Assembly: GCA_963680875.1 (NCBI GenBank)
Contig: OY804589.1
Span: forward strand, 4,154,001 to 4,218,000
Length of the DNA: 64,000 bases
Reading direction: 5' to 3'
Source: Bathymodiolus brooksi
Taxonomy: Eukaryota; Mollusca; Bivalvia; Mytilida; Modiolidae
The notes under the pieces were generated by a model. It searched no databases. It was not told the origin of the DNA and saw nothing but the letters and a program-made list of their open reading frames with translations. Every line of letters begins with the position of its first letter. Within the stretch, counting starts at the first letter, position 1. A program made the position numbers and the translations under genes. Positions 1 to 14,800 of the stretch are shown in pieces.

Positions 1-330
1 TTAAGCCCACATAGAAATATTTTGTCTTGAATTACATAAAAAATAACAAGTTAAACTGCATTTTCGACCGTCAAATCCTCCACTGATACTGGTAACTCTT
101 AAAATACAATACTTCTATTCCTTAATTCTACTTACAACATAATATACACAAGATATATACCACTACAATATTTAACTATAAAATATAAAAAAATAATCAT
201 CATATCATCAGAAATCACTATTCAAAGCTAAAATTGTCTCCCTTGTTTTACAATTTTCTAATGTCATGTATGTAAATTACTAAATATATATATCTAGTAT
301 AATTATTATACTAAAAAACATAATATACAC
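1..330. other. AT-rich DNA without recognisable gene
   Basis: AT-rich sequence with short TATA and AATA runs. No open frame, splice-bounded exon or family repeat was recognised. It lies downstream of the ROCO stop codon and beyond the poly(A)-signal array, so it is probably intergenic. Confidence 0.5.
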
Positions 331-580
331 AAAATATATACCAAATAATATCTTAATGTTCAGATATCATTTATCTTAGTCTTAATAAAACAAATATATT
401 AATGTTCAGATATCATTTACCTTAGTCTTAATAAAACAAATAACATCTTAATGTTCAGATATCATTTACCTTAGTCTTAATATAACAAATAATATCTTAA
501 TGTTCAGATATCATTTACCTTAGTCTTAATATAACAAATAATATCTTAATGTTCAGATATCATTTATCTTAGTCTTAAGG
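331..580. repeat. ~49-bp tandem repeat, about 5 copies
   Basis: Units carry the core TTAATGTTCAGATATCATTT followed by CTTAGTCTTAATA. Copies are nearly identical and run into the neighbouring 73-bp array without a spacer; the first is slightly shorter. Confidence 0.85.
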
Positions 581-1465
581 AGTGGGTATTTATTTATTTA
601 CACATGATTGAATGGTTTGATATACAACAAGTTTTAGTTGTACATGTTGTTTTAAGGAGTGGGTATTTATTTATTTAGACAGGAATGGTTTGATATACAA
701 CAAGTTTTAGTGGTACATGTTGTTATAAGGAGTGGGTATTTATTTATTTACACAGGAATGGTTTGATATACAACAAGTTTTAGTGGTACATGTTGTTTTA
801 AGAAGTGGGTATTTATTTATTTACACATGAATGGTTTGATATACAACAAGTTTTAGTGGTACATGTTGTTATAAGGAGTGGGTATTTATTTATTTACACA
901 GGAATGGTTTGATATACAACAAGTTTTAGTGGTACATGTTGTTTTAAGGAGTTGGTATTTATTTATTTACACATGAATGGTTTGATATACAACAAGTTTT
1001 AGTGGTACATGTTGTTTTAAGGAGTGGGTATTTATTTATTTACACATGAATGGTTTGATATACAACAAGTTTTAATGGTCCATGTTGTTTTAAGGAGTGG
1101 GTATTTATTTATTTACACATGAATGGTTTGATATACAACAAGTTTTAATGGTACATGTAGTTTTAAGGAGTGGGTATTTTTCTATTTACACATGGATGGT
1201 TTGATATACAACAAGTTTTAGTGGTACATGTTGTTTTAAGGAGTGGGTATTTATTTATTTACACATGAATGGTTTGACATACAACAAGTTTTAGTGGTAC
1301 ATGTTGTTTTAAGAAGTGGGTATTTATTTATTTACAGATGAATGGTTTGATATACAACAAGTTTTAGTGGTACATGTTGTTTTAAAGAGTGGGTATTTAT
1401 TTATTTACACAGGAATGGTTTGATATACAACAAGTTTTAGTGGTACATGTTGCTTTAAATAGTAG
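575..1465. repeat. ~73-bp tandem repeat, 12 copies, carrying poly(A) signals on the minus strand
   Basis: Each unit starts AGGAGTGGGTATTTATTT and ends TTTTAGTGGTACATGTTGTT. The TATTTATTTATTTA segment reads TAAATAAATAAATA on the minus strand, so almost every copy provides AATAAA twice. One copy near 1170 has lost it (TATTTTTCTATTTA). The array begins about 90 bp beyond the stop codon of the ROCO terminal exon and is likely to contain its 3' UTR and cleavage sites (inference). Confidence 0.9.
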
Positions 1466-1551
1466 GTATTACATGATGTTAAGTATAATTATATACTTAA
1501 GCATGTTGTTACCCAGCGGTATTGTTTGCACTTGTATATAATTTAACAGAA

Positions 1552-1841
1552 TTAGGCATATTTATCTATTAGAAACTCGAGTCCTCTCGGATCACTGGCT
1601 TGCATTGCCTTCATCAAAATACGAATTGTTGGCTTAACTTCATGATTTTTTTTCCACTTTTGCATAACATCACATGTTTGACTATACATATTCTTTGATA
1701 ACCTGTAAAGGGTCTCCTCAATTTCCACCATACTTAATCCTAGTTCAACCCCAAGCTGCATAGCACAGTTCCCAACTTGTTTTGATAATTCTCTCAATAC
1801 ATCATCGTCAGGGATCTGTTGTAGTGCAATGTTATCAATAT
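1552..1841 (-). CDS. ROCO terminal exon: second death domain and stop
   Basis: This 290-nt terminal exon follows an acceptor reading TTTGTTTGTTATAG, enters in phase 1, and ends with TAA at 1552-1554. Its 95 full codons make a good Death domain: a first helix VLRELSKQVG, then CAMQLGVELGLSMVEIEETL with the classic Leu-Gly-Leu-Ser turn and acidic helix 3, a helix with DVMQKWKK, then PTIRILMKAM and a final helix GLEFLIDKY. It ends the protein right after helix 6, as is usual for a C-terminal Death domain. The reading frame is open another few codons into the intron, to 1854. Poly(A) signals begin about 150 nt beyond the stop inside a 73-bp tandem array. Confidence 0.9.
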
Positions 1842-2100
1842 CTATAACAAACAAATTGGCTTCATTAGATGTCTAATCTTTAAGTATTTTTTTTATTTTT
1901 TTTCATAATTGACTGTTTGTTATTAAACATTATACAAACTTAATTTCATATATATTGACTGATTGTTTGACATATGTATCGATAATTTGATTGAAGCAAC
2001 ATCATGCTTCCAAAAGATAGCACTTAGTTCTGGCATGGTGATGGTTATGAATAGCCAAGCACATCTTAGTGAGGAATATAGGTCATGGCTTCCTGTTAGG
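1842..2100 (-). other. Start of the last ROCO intron: unique AT-rich DNA next to the acceptor
   Basis: Contains the acceptor of the terminal exon with its pyrimidine tract and an upstream A/T-rich stretch. No repeat unit or other gene was recognised. Confidence 0.5.
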
Positions 2101-2545
2101 GTATGTCAGGTAATAGTACAAAAGGCTTGGGGTTTGTCAGGTGATAATACAACAGATTTGGGGTTTGCCAGGTAATAATACAGAAGGGTTGGGGTTTGTC
2201 AAATGATAATGCAGAGAGCTTGGGGCTTGTCAGGTGATAATACAGAAGGTTTGGGGTTTGTCAGGTGATAATACAGAAAGCTTGGGGCTTGTCAGGTAAT
2301 AATACAGAAAACTTGGTTTGTCAGATAATAATACATAATGCTTCGGGCTTGTCAGGTAATAATACTGAAAGCTTGGGGCTTGTCAGGTGATAATACAGAA
2401 GGCTTGGGGTTTGTCAGGCAATAATACAGAAAGCTTGGGGCTTGTCAGGTAATAATACAGAAAGCTTAGGGCTTGTCAGGTGGCAATACAGAAGGCTAGG
2501 GGTGTTTCAGGTGATAATACAGAAGACCTTGTGGCTATCATAGGA
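2100..2545. repeat. ~31-bp tandem repeat, about 14 copies
   Basis: Unit core is GGTAATAATACAGAAAGCTT followed by GGGGCTTGTCA. Copies vary by substitutions and small indels. It abuts the left, divergent edge of the 56-bp satellite inside the last ROCO intron. Confidence 0.85.
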
Positions 2546-2860
2546 CATGTGAACCCCTATATCATTATAACAACATGACGGATGCCATTAATATCATAAG
2601 ACACGTGAACTCTTAGAGAATTAAGACAACGCTACAGATGTGATTAATGTCATAAGACATGTGAACCCTTATGGTATTAAGGAAACATCACGAATGTCAA
2701 TAATGTCATATTACATGGGAACTCTTAGATAATTAAGAATGACAGATGACATTAATGTCATATTACATGATCATCCCTTAGTAATTAAAACAACATTACT
2801 GATGTTATTAACAACACAGTATATACTAACACAGAAGGAAGTAGGACAGCATCACTGGTG
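2545..2860. repeat. Divergent edge of the 56-bp satellite
   Basis: About five loosely related units of roughly 58-60 bp share ATTAATGTCATA, GACATGTGAAC and ATTAAGACAACAT blocks with the main array, but are strongly diverged. This matches decayed satellite at an array edge. Confidence 0.7.
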
Positions 2861-5800
2861 TCATTAATGACATAGAATACACTAACACTGCATGAATTAG
2901 GACAGCATGACAGTTGTCATTAATGACATAGAATACACTAACACTGCAGGAATTAGGACAGCATCACGGGTGACATTAATGACATAGAATACACTAACAC
3001 TGCATGAATTAGGACAGCATGACAGTTGTCATTAATGACATAGAATACACTAACACTGCATGAATTAGGACAGCATGACAGGTGTCATTAATGACATAGG
3101 ATACATTAACACTGCATGAATTAGGACAGCATGACGGGTGTCATTAATGACATATAATCCAATAACACTGCAGGAATTAGGACAGCATGACAGGTGTCAT
3201 TAATGAAATAGAATACACTAACACTGAAGGAATTAGGACAGTATGATGGGTGTCATTAATGACAGAGGCTACGCTAACACTGAAGGAATTAGGACAGCAT
3301 GACGTGTGTCATTAATGACATATAATACACTAACACTGCAGGAATTAGGACAGCATGACGGGTGACATTAATGACATAGAATACACTAACACTGAAGGAA
3401 TTAGGACAGTATGATGGGTGTCATTAATGACATATGATACACTAACATTGAAGGAACCTGGACAGCATGACAGGTGTCATTAATGAAATAGGATACACTA
3501 ACAATGAAGGGACCAGGAAAGCATGACAGGTGTCATTAATGACATAGGATACACTAACACTGCATGAATTAGGACAGCATGACAGTTGTCATTAATGACA
3601 TAGAATACACTAACACTGCATGAATTAGGACAGCATGACAGGTGTCATTAATGACATAGGATGCATTAACACTGCATGAATTAGGACAGCATGACGGGTG
3701 TCATTAATGACATAGAATCCAATAACACTGCAGGAATTAGGACAGCATGACGGGTGTCATTAATGAAATGGAATACACTAACACTGAAGGAATTAGGACA
3801 GCATGACAGGTGTCATTAATAACATAGGATACACTAACACTGACGGAACCAGGACAGCATGACGAGTATCATTAATGTCATAGGATACACTAACACTGAA
3901 GGAACCAGGACAGCATGACAGGTGTCATTAATAACATAGGATACACTAACACTAAAAGGAACTAGGACAGCATAACAGGTGTCATTAATGACATAGGATA
4001 CATTAAAACTGAAGGAACCAGGACAACATGACAGGTGTCATTAATGACATAGGATACACTAACATTGAAGGAACTAGGACAGCATGACAGGTGTCATTAA
4101 TGACATAGGATATACTAACACTGAAGGAACCAGGACAGCATAACGAGTATCATTAACGACATAGGATACACTAACACTGAAGGAACCAGGACAGCATGAC
4201 AGGTGTCATTGATGACATATTATACACTAACACTGAAGGAACCAGGACAGCATGACAGGTGTCATTAATAACATAGGATACACTAACACTAAAAGGAACC
4301 AGGACAGCATGACAGGTGGCATTAATGACATAGGATACACTAACACTGAAGGAACCAGGACAGCATAACAGGTGTCATTAATGACATAGGATACACAAAC
4401 ACTGACGGAATTAAGACAGCATGACGGGTGTCATTAATGACATAGGATACACTAACATTAAAAGGAACTAGGACAGCATGACAGGTGTCATTAATGACAT
4501 AGGATACATTAACACCGAAGGAACCAGGACAGCATGACAGGTGTCATTAATGATATAGGATACACTAACACTGAAGGAATCAGGACAGCATGACAGGTGT
4601 CATTAATGACATAGGATTAACACTGAAGGCACCAGGACAGCATGACATGTGTCATTGATGACATAGGATACACTAACACTGAATGAACCAGGGCAGCATG
4701 ACAGGTGTCATTACTAACAGGATACACTAACACTAAAAGGAACTAGGACAGCATGACAGGTGTCATTAATGACATAGGATACACTAACACTGAATGAACC
4801 AGGCCAACATGACAGGTGTCATTAATGACATAAGATACACTAACACTGAAGGAACCAGGACAGCATGACAGGTGTCATTAATGACATAAGATACACTAAC
4901 ACTGAAGGAACCAGGACAGTATGACAGGTGTCATTAATGACATAGGATACACACTGTAGGAACTAGGACAGTATGACAGGTGTCATTAATAACATAGGAT
5001 ACACTAACACTAAAAGGAACTAGGACAGCATGACAGGTGGCATTAATGACATAGGATACACTAACACTGAAGGAACCAGGACAGCATAACAGGTGTCATT
5101 AATGACATAGGATACACAAACACTGACGGAATTAAGACAGCATGACGGGTGTCATTAATGACATAGGATACACTAACACTAAAAGGAACTAGGACAGCAT
5201 GACAGGTGTCATTAATGATATAGGATACAATAACACTGAAGGAACCAGGACAGCATGACATGTGTCATTAATGACATAGGATTAACACTGAAGGCACCAG
5301 GACAGCCTGACATGTGTCATTGATGACATAGGATACACTAACACTGAAGGAACCAGGACAGCATGACAGGTGTCATTAATAACATAGGATACACTAACAC
5401 TAAAAGGAACTAGGACAGCATGACAGGTGTCATTAATGACATAGGATACATTAACACTGAAGGAACCAGGACAACATGACAGGCGTCATTAATGACATAG
5501 GATACACTAACATTGAAGGAACTAGGACAGCATGACAGGTGTCATTAATGACATAGGATATACTAACACTGAAGGAACCAGGACAGCATAACGAGTATCA
5601 TTAACGACATAGGATACACTAACACTGAATGAACCAGGACAGCATGACAGGTGTAATTGATGACATATTATACACTAACACTGAAGGAACCAGGACAGCA
5701 TGACAGGTGTCATTAATAACATAGGATACACTAACACTAAAAGGAACTAGGACAGCATGACAGGTGTCATTAATGACATAGGATACACTAACACTGAAGG

Positions 5801-8800
5801 AACCAGGACAGCATAACAGGTGTCATTAATGACATAGGATACACAAACACTGACGGAATTAAGAAAGCATGACGGGTGTCATTAATGACATAGGATACAC
5901 TAACACTAAAAGGAACTAGGACAGCATGACAGGTGTCATTAATGACATATGATACATTAACACCGAAGGAACCAGGACAGCATGACAGGTGTCATTAATG
6001 ATATAGGATACACTAACACTGAAGGAACCAGGACAGCATGACAGGTGTCATTAATGACATAGGATTAACACTGAAGGCACCAGGACAGCATGACATGTGT
6101 CATTGATGACATAGGATACACTAACACTGAATGAACCAGGGCAGCATGACAGGTGTCATTAATGACATAGGATACATTAACACTGAAGGAACCAGGACAG
6201 CATGACAGGTGTCATTAATGACATAGGATACACTAACACTGAAGGAACCAGGACAGCATGACAGGTGTCATTAATGACATAGGATACACACTGTAGGAAC
6301 TAGGACAGTATGACTGGTGTCATTAATGACATAGGATACACTAACACTGCATGAATTAGGACAACATGACAGGTAGCATTAATGACATAGGATACACTAA
6401 CACTGAAGGAACCAGGACAGCATAACAGGTGTCATTAATGACATAGGATACACAAACACTGACGGAATTAAGACAGCATGACGGGTGTCATTAATGACAT
6501 AGGATACACTAACACTAAAAGGAACTAGGACAGCATGACAGGTGTCATTAATGATATAGGATACAATAACACTGAAGGAACCAGGACAGCATGACATGTG
6601 TCATTAATGACATAGGATTAACACTGAAGGCACCAGGACAGCCTGACATGTGTCATTGATGACATAGGATACACTAACACTGAAGGAACCAGGACAGCAT
6701 GACAGGTGTCATTAATAACATAGGATACACTAACACTAAAAGGAACTAGGACAGCATGACAGGTGTCATTAATGACATAGGATACATTAACACTGAAGGA
6801 ACCAGGACAACATGACAGGCGTCATTAATGACATAGGATACACTAACATTGAAGGAACTAGGACAGCATGACAGGTGTCATTAATGACATAGGATATACT
6901 AACACTGAAGGAACCAGGACAGCATAACGAGTATCATTAACGACATAGGATACACTAACACTGAATGAACCAGGACAGCATGACAGGTGTAATTGATGAC
7001 ATATTATACACTAACACTGAAGGAACCAGGACAGCATGACAGGTGTCATTAATAACATAGGATACACTAACACTAAAAGGAACTAGGACAGCATGACAGG
7101 TGTCATTAATGACATAGGATACACTAACACTGAAGGAACCAGGACAGCATAACAGGTGTCATTAATGACATAGGATACACAAACACTGACGGAATTAAGA
7201 AAGCATGACGGGTGTCATTAATGACATAGGATACACTAACACTAAAAGGAACTAGGACAGCATGACAGGTGTCATTAATGACATATGATACATTAACACC
7301 GAAGGAACCAGGACAGCATGACAGGTGTCATTAATGATATAGGATACACTAACACTGAAGGAACCAGGACAGCATGACAGGTGTCATTAATGACATAGGA
7401 TTAACACTGAAGGCACCAGGACAGCATGACATGTGTCATTGATGACATAGGATACACTAACACTGAATGAACCAGGGCAGCATGACAGGTGTCATTAATG
7501 ACATAGGATACATTAACACTGAAGGAACCAGGACAGCATGACAGGTGTCATTAATGACATAGGATACACTAACACTGAAGGAACCAGGACAGCATGACAG
7601 GTGTCATTAATGACATAGGATACACACTGTAGGAACTAGGACAGTATGACTGGTGTCATTAATGACATATGATACACTAACACTGCATGAATTAGGACAA
7701 CATGACAGGTAGCATTAATGACATAGGATACACTAACACTGAAGGAACCAGGACAGCATAACAGGTGTCATTAATGACATAGGATACACAAACACTGACG
7801 GAATTAAGACAGCATGACGGGTGTCATTAATGACATAGGATACACTAACACTAAAAGGAACTAGGACAGCATGACAGGTATCATTAATGACATAGGATAC
7901 ATTAACACCGAAGGAACCAGGACATCATGACAGGTGTCATTAATGACATAGGATACACTAACACTGAAGGAACCAGGACAGAATGACAGGTGTCATTAAT
8001 GACATAGGATACACACTGTAGGAACTAGGACAGTATGAGAGGTGTCATTAATAACATAGGATACACTAACACTAAAAGGAACTCAGACAGCATGACAGGT
8101 GACATTAATGACATAGGATACACTAACACTGAAGGAACCAGGACAGCATAACAGGTGTCATTAATGACATAGGATACACAAACACTGACGGAATTAAGAC
8201 AGCATGACGGGTGTCATTAATGACATAGGATACACTAACACTAAAAGGAACTAGGACAGCATGACAGGTGTCATTAATGATATAGGATACAATAACACTG
8301 AAGGAACCAGGACAGCATGACATGTGTCATTAATGACATAGGATTAACACTGAAGGCACCAGGACAGCCTGACATGTGTCATTGATGACATAGGATACAC
8401 TAACACTGAAGGAACCAGGACAGCATGACAGGTGTCATTAATAACATAGGATACACTAACACTAAAAGGAACTAGGACAGCATGACAGGTGTCATTAATG
8501 ACATAGGATACATTAACACTGAAGGAACCAGGACAACATGACAGGCGTCATTAATGACATAGGATACACTAACATTGAAGGAACTAGGACAGCATGACAG
8601 GTGTCATTAATGACATAGGATATACTAACACTGAAGGAACCAGGACAGCATAACGAGTATCATTAACGACATAGGATACACTAACACTGAATGAACCAGG
8701 ACAGCATGACAGGTGTAATTGATGACATATTATACACTAACACTGAAGGAACCAGGACAGCATGACAGGTGTCATTAATAACATAGGATACACTAACACT

Positions 8801-11800
8801 AAAAGGAACTAGGACAGCATGACAGGTGTCATTAATGACATAGGATACACTAACACTGAATGAACCAGGACAGCATAACAGGTGTCATTAATGACATAGG
8901 ATACACAAACACTGACGGAATTAAGAAAGCATGACGGGTGTCATTAATGACATAGGATACACTAACACTAAAAGGAACTAGGACAGCATGACAGGTGTCA
9001 TTAATGACATATGATACATTAACACCGAAGGAACCAGGACAGCATGACAGGTGTCATTAATGATATAGGATACACTAACACTGAAGGAACCAGGACAGCA
9101 TGACAGGTGTCATTAATGACATAGGATTAACACTGAAGGCACCAGGACAGCATGACATGTGTCATTGATGACATAGGATACACTAACACTGAATGAACCA
9201 GGGCAGCATGACAGGTGTCATTAATGACATAGGATACATTAACACTGAAGGAACCAGGACAGCATGACAGGTGTCATTAATGACATAGGATACACTAACA
9301 CTGAAGGAACCAGGACAGCATGACAGGTGTCATTAATGACATAGGATACACACTGTAGGAACTAGGACAGTATGACTGGTGTCATTAATGACATAGGATA
9401 CACTAACACTGCATGAATTAGGACAACATGACAGGTAGCATTAATGACATAGGATACACTAACACTGAAGGAACCAGGACAGCATAACAGGTGTCATTAA
9501 TGACATAGGATACACAAACACTGACGGAATTAAGACAGCATGACGGGTGTCATTAATGACATAGGATACACTAACACTAAAAGGAACTAGGACAGCATGA
9601 CAGGTGTCATTAATGATATAGGATACAATAACACTGAAGGAACCAGGACAGCATGACATGTGTCATTAATGACATAGGATTAACACTGAAGGCACCAGGA
9701 CAGCCTGACATGTGTCATTGATGACATAGGATACATTAACACTGAAGGAACCAGGACAGCATGACAGGTGTCATTAATGACATAGGATACACTAACACTG
9801 AAGGAACCAGGACAGCATGACAGGTGTCATTAATGACATAGGATACACACTGTAGGAACTAGGACAGTATGACTGGTGTCATTATTGACATAGGATACAC
9901 TAACACTGCATGAATTAGGACAACATGACAGGTAGCATTAATGACATAGGATACACTAACACTGAAGGAACCAGGACAGCATAACAGGTGTCATTAATGA
10001 CATAGGATACACAAACACTGACGGAATTAAGACAGCATGACGGGTGTCATTAATGACATAGGATACACTAACACTAAAAGGAACTAGGACAGCATGACAG
10101 GTGTCATTAATGATATAGGATACAATAACACTGAAGGAACCAGGACAGCATGACATGTGTCATTAATGACATAGGATTAACACTGAAGGCACCAGGACAG
10201 CCTGACATGTGTCATTGATGACATAGGATACACTAACACTGAAGGAACCAGGACAGCATGACAGGTGTCATTAATAACATAGGATACACTAACACTAAAA
10301 GGAACTAGGACAGCATGACAGGTGTCATTAATGACATAGGATACATTAACACTGAAGGAACCAGGACAACATGACAGGCGTCATTAATGACATAGGATAC
10401 ACTAACATTGAAGGAACTAGGACAGCATGACAGGTGTCATTAATGACATAGGATATACTAACACTGAAGGAACCAGGACAGCATAACGAGTATCATTAAC
10501 GACATAGGATACACTAACACTGAATGAACCAGGACAGCATGACAGGTGTAATTGATGACATATTATACACTAACACTGAAGGAACCAGGACAGCATGACA
10601 GGTGTCATTAATAACATAGGATACACTAACACTAAAAGGAACTAGGACAGCATGACAGGTGTCATTAATGACATAGGATACACTAACACTGAAGGAACCA
10701 GGACAGCATAACAGGTGTCATTAATGACATAGGATACACAAACACTGACGGAATTAAGAAAGCATGACGGGTGTCATTAATGACATAGGATACACTAACA
10801 CTAAAAGGAACTAGGACAGCATGACAGGTGTCATTAATGACATATGATACATTAACACCGAAGGAACCAGGACAGCATGACAGGTGTCATTAATGATATA
10901 GGATACACTAACACTGAAGGAACCAGGACAGCATGACAGGTGTCATTAATGACATAGGATTAACACTGAAGGCACCAGGACAGCATGACATGTGTCATTG
11001 ATGACATAGGATACACTAACACTGAATGAACCAGGGCAGCATGACAGGTGTCATTAATGACATAGGATACATTAACACTGAAGGAACCAGGACAGCATGA
11101 CAGGTGTCATTAATGACATAGGATACACTAACACTGAAGGAACCAGGACAGCATGACAGGTGTCATTAATGACATAGGATACACACTGTAGGAACTAGGA
11201 CAGTATGACTGGTGTCATTAATGACATAGGATACACTAACACTGCATGAATTAGGACAACATGACAGGTAGCATTAATGACATAGGATACACTAACACTG
11301 AAGGAACCAGGACAGCATAACAGGTGTCATTAATGACATAGGATACACAAACACTGACGGAATTAAGACAGCATGACGGGTGTCATTAATGACATAGGAT
11401 ACACTAACACTAAAAGGAACTAGGACAGCATGACAGGTATCATTAATGACATAGGATACATTAACACCGAAGGAACCAGGACATCATGACAGGTGTCATT
11501 AATGACATAGGATACACTAACACTGAAGGAACCAGGACAGAATGACAGGTGTCATTAATGACATAGGATACACACTGTAGGAACTAGGACAGTATGAGAG
11601 GTGTCATTAATAACATAGGATACACTAACACTAAAAGGAACTCAGACAGCATGACAGGTGACATTAATGACATAGGATACACTAACACTGAAGGAACCAG
11701 GACAGCATAACAGGTGTCATTAATGACATAGGATACACAAACACTGACGGAATTAAGACAGCATGACGGGTGTCATTAATGACATAGGATACACTAACAC

Positions 11801-14800
11801 TAAAAGGAACTAGGACAGCATGACAGGTGTCATTAATGATATAGGATACAATAACACTGAAGGAACCAGGACAGCATGACATGTGTCATTAATGACATAG
11901 GATTAACACTGAAGGCACCAGGACAGCCTGACATGTGTCATTGATGACATAGGATACACTAACACTGAAGGAACCAGGACAGCATGACAGGTGTCATTAA
12001 TAACATAGGATACACTAACACTAAAAGGAACTAGGACAGCATGACAGGTGTCATTAATGACATAGGATACATTAACACTGAAGGAACCAGGACAACATGA
12101 CAGGCGTCATTAATGACATAGGATACACTAACATTGAAGGAACTAGGACAGCATGACAGGTGTCATTAATGACATAGGATATACTAACACTGAAGGAACC
12201 AGGACAGCATAACGAGTATCATTAACGACATAGGATACACTAACACTGAATGAACCAGGACAGCATGACAGGTGTAATTGATGACATATTATACACTAAC
12301 ACTGAAGGAACCAGGACAGCATGACAGGTGTCATTAATAACATAGGATACACTAACACTAAAAGGAACTAGGACAGCATGACAGGTGTCATTAATGACAT
12401 AGGATACACTAACACTGAATGAACCAGGACAGCATAACAGGTGTCATTAATGACATAGGATACACAAACACTGACGGAATTAAGAAAGCATGACGGGTGT
12501 CATTAATGACATAGGATACACTAACACTAAAAGGAACTAGGACAGCATGACAGGTGTCATTAATGACATATGATACATTAACACCGAAGGAACCAGGACA
12601 GCATGACAGGTGTCATTAATGATATAGGATACACTAACACTGAAGGAACCAGGACAGCATGACAGGTGTCATTAATGACATAGGATTAACACTGAAGGCA
12701 CCAGGACAGCATGACATGTGTCATTGATGACATAGGATACACTAACACTGAATGAACCAGGGCAGCATGACAGGTGTCATTAATGACATAGGATACATTA
12801 ACACTGAAGGAACCAGGACAGCATGACAGGTGTCATTAATGACATAGGATACACTAACACTGAAGGAACCAGGACAGCATGACAGGTGTCATTAATGACA
12901 TAGGATACACACTGTAGGAACTAGGACAGTATGACTGGTGTCATTAATGACATAGGATACACTAACACTGCATGAATTAGGACAACATGACAGGTAGCAT
13001 TAATGACATAGGATACACTAACACTGAAGGAACCAGGACAGCATAACAGGTGTCATTAATGACATAGGATACACAAACACTGACGGAATTAAGACAGCAT
13101 GACGGGTGTCATTAATGACATAGGATACACTAACACTAAAAGGAACTAGGACAGCATGACAGGTGTCATTAATGATATAGGATACAATAACACTGAAGGA
13201 ACCAGGACAGCATGACATGTGTCATTAATGACATAGGATTAACACTGAAGGCACCAGGACAGCCTGACATGTGTCATTGATGACATAGGATACACTAACA
13301 CTGAAGGAACCAGGACAGCATGACAGGTGTCATTAATAACATAGGATACACTAACACTAAAAGGAACTAGGACAGCATGACAGGTGTCATTAATGACATA
13401 GGATACATTAACACTGAAGGAACCAGGACAACATGACAGGCGTCATTAATGACATAGGATACACTAACATTGAAGGAACTAGGACAGCATGACAGGTGTC
13501 ATTAATGACATAGGATATACTAACACTGAAGGAACCAGGACAGCATAACGAGTATCATTAACGACATAGGATACACTAACACTGAATGAACCAGGACAGC
13601 ATGACAGGTGTAATTGATGACATATTATACACTAACACTGAAGGAACCAGGACAGCATGACAGGTGTCATTAATAACATAGGATACACTAACACTAAAAG
13701 GAACTAGGACAGCATGACAGGTGTCATTAATGACATAGGATACACTAACACTGAAGGAACCAGGACAGCATAACAGGTGTCATTAATGACATAGGATACA
13801 CAAACACTGACGGAATTAAGAAAGCATGACGGGTGTCATTAATGACATAGGATACACTAACACTAAAAGGAACTAGGACAGCATGACAGGTGTCATTAAT
13901 GACATATGATACATTAACACCGAAGGAACCAGGACAGCATGACAGGTGTCATTAATGATATAGGATACACTAACACTGAAGGAACCAGGACAGCATGACA
14001 GGTGTCATTAATGACATAGGATTAACACTGAAGGCACCAGGACAGCATGACATGTGTCATTGATGACATAGGATACACTAACACTGAATGAACCAGGGCA
14101 GCATGACAGGTGTCATTAATGACATAGGATACATTAACACTGAAGGAACCAGGACAGCATGACAGGTGTCATTAATGACATAGGATACACTAACACTGAA
14201 GGAACCAGGACAGCATGACAGGTGTCATTAATGACATAGGATACACACTGTAGGAACTAGGACAGTATGACTGGTGTCATTAATGACATAGGATACACTA
14301 ACACTGCATGAATTAGGACAACATGACAGGTAGCATTAATGACATAGGATACACTAACACTGAAGGAACCAGGACAGCATAACAGGTGTCATTAATGACA
14401 TAGGATACACAAACACTGACGGAATTAAGACAGCATGACGGGTGTCATTAATGACATAGGATACACTAACACTAAAAGGAACTAGGACAGCATGACAGGT
14501 GTCATTAATGATATAGGATACAATAACACTGAAGGAACCAGGACAGCATGACATGTGTCATTAATAACATAGGATACACTAACACTAAAAGGAACTAGGA
14601 CAGCATGACAGGTGTCATTAATGACATAGGATACACTAACACTGAAGGAACCAGGACAGCATAACAGGTGTCATTAATGACATAGGATACACAAACACTG
14701 ACGGAATTAAGAAAGCATGACGGGTGTCATTAATGACATAGGATACACTAACACTAAAAGGAACTAGGACAGCATGACAGGTGTCATTAATGACATATGA

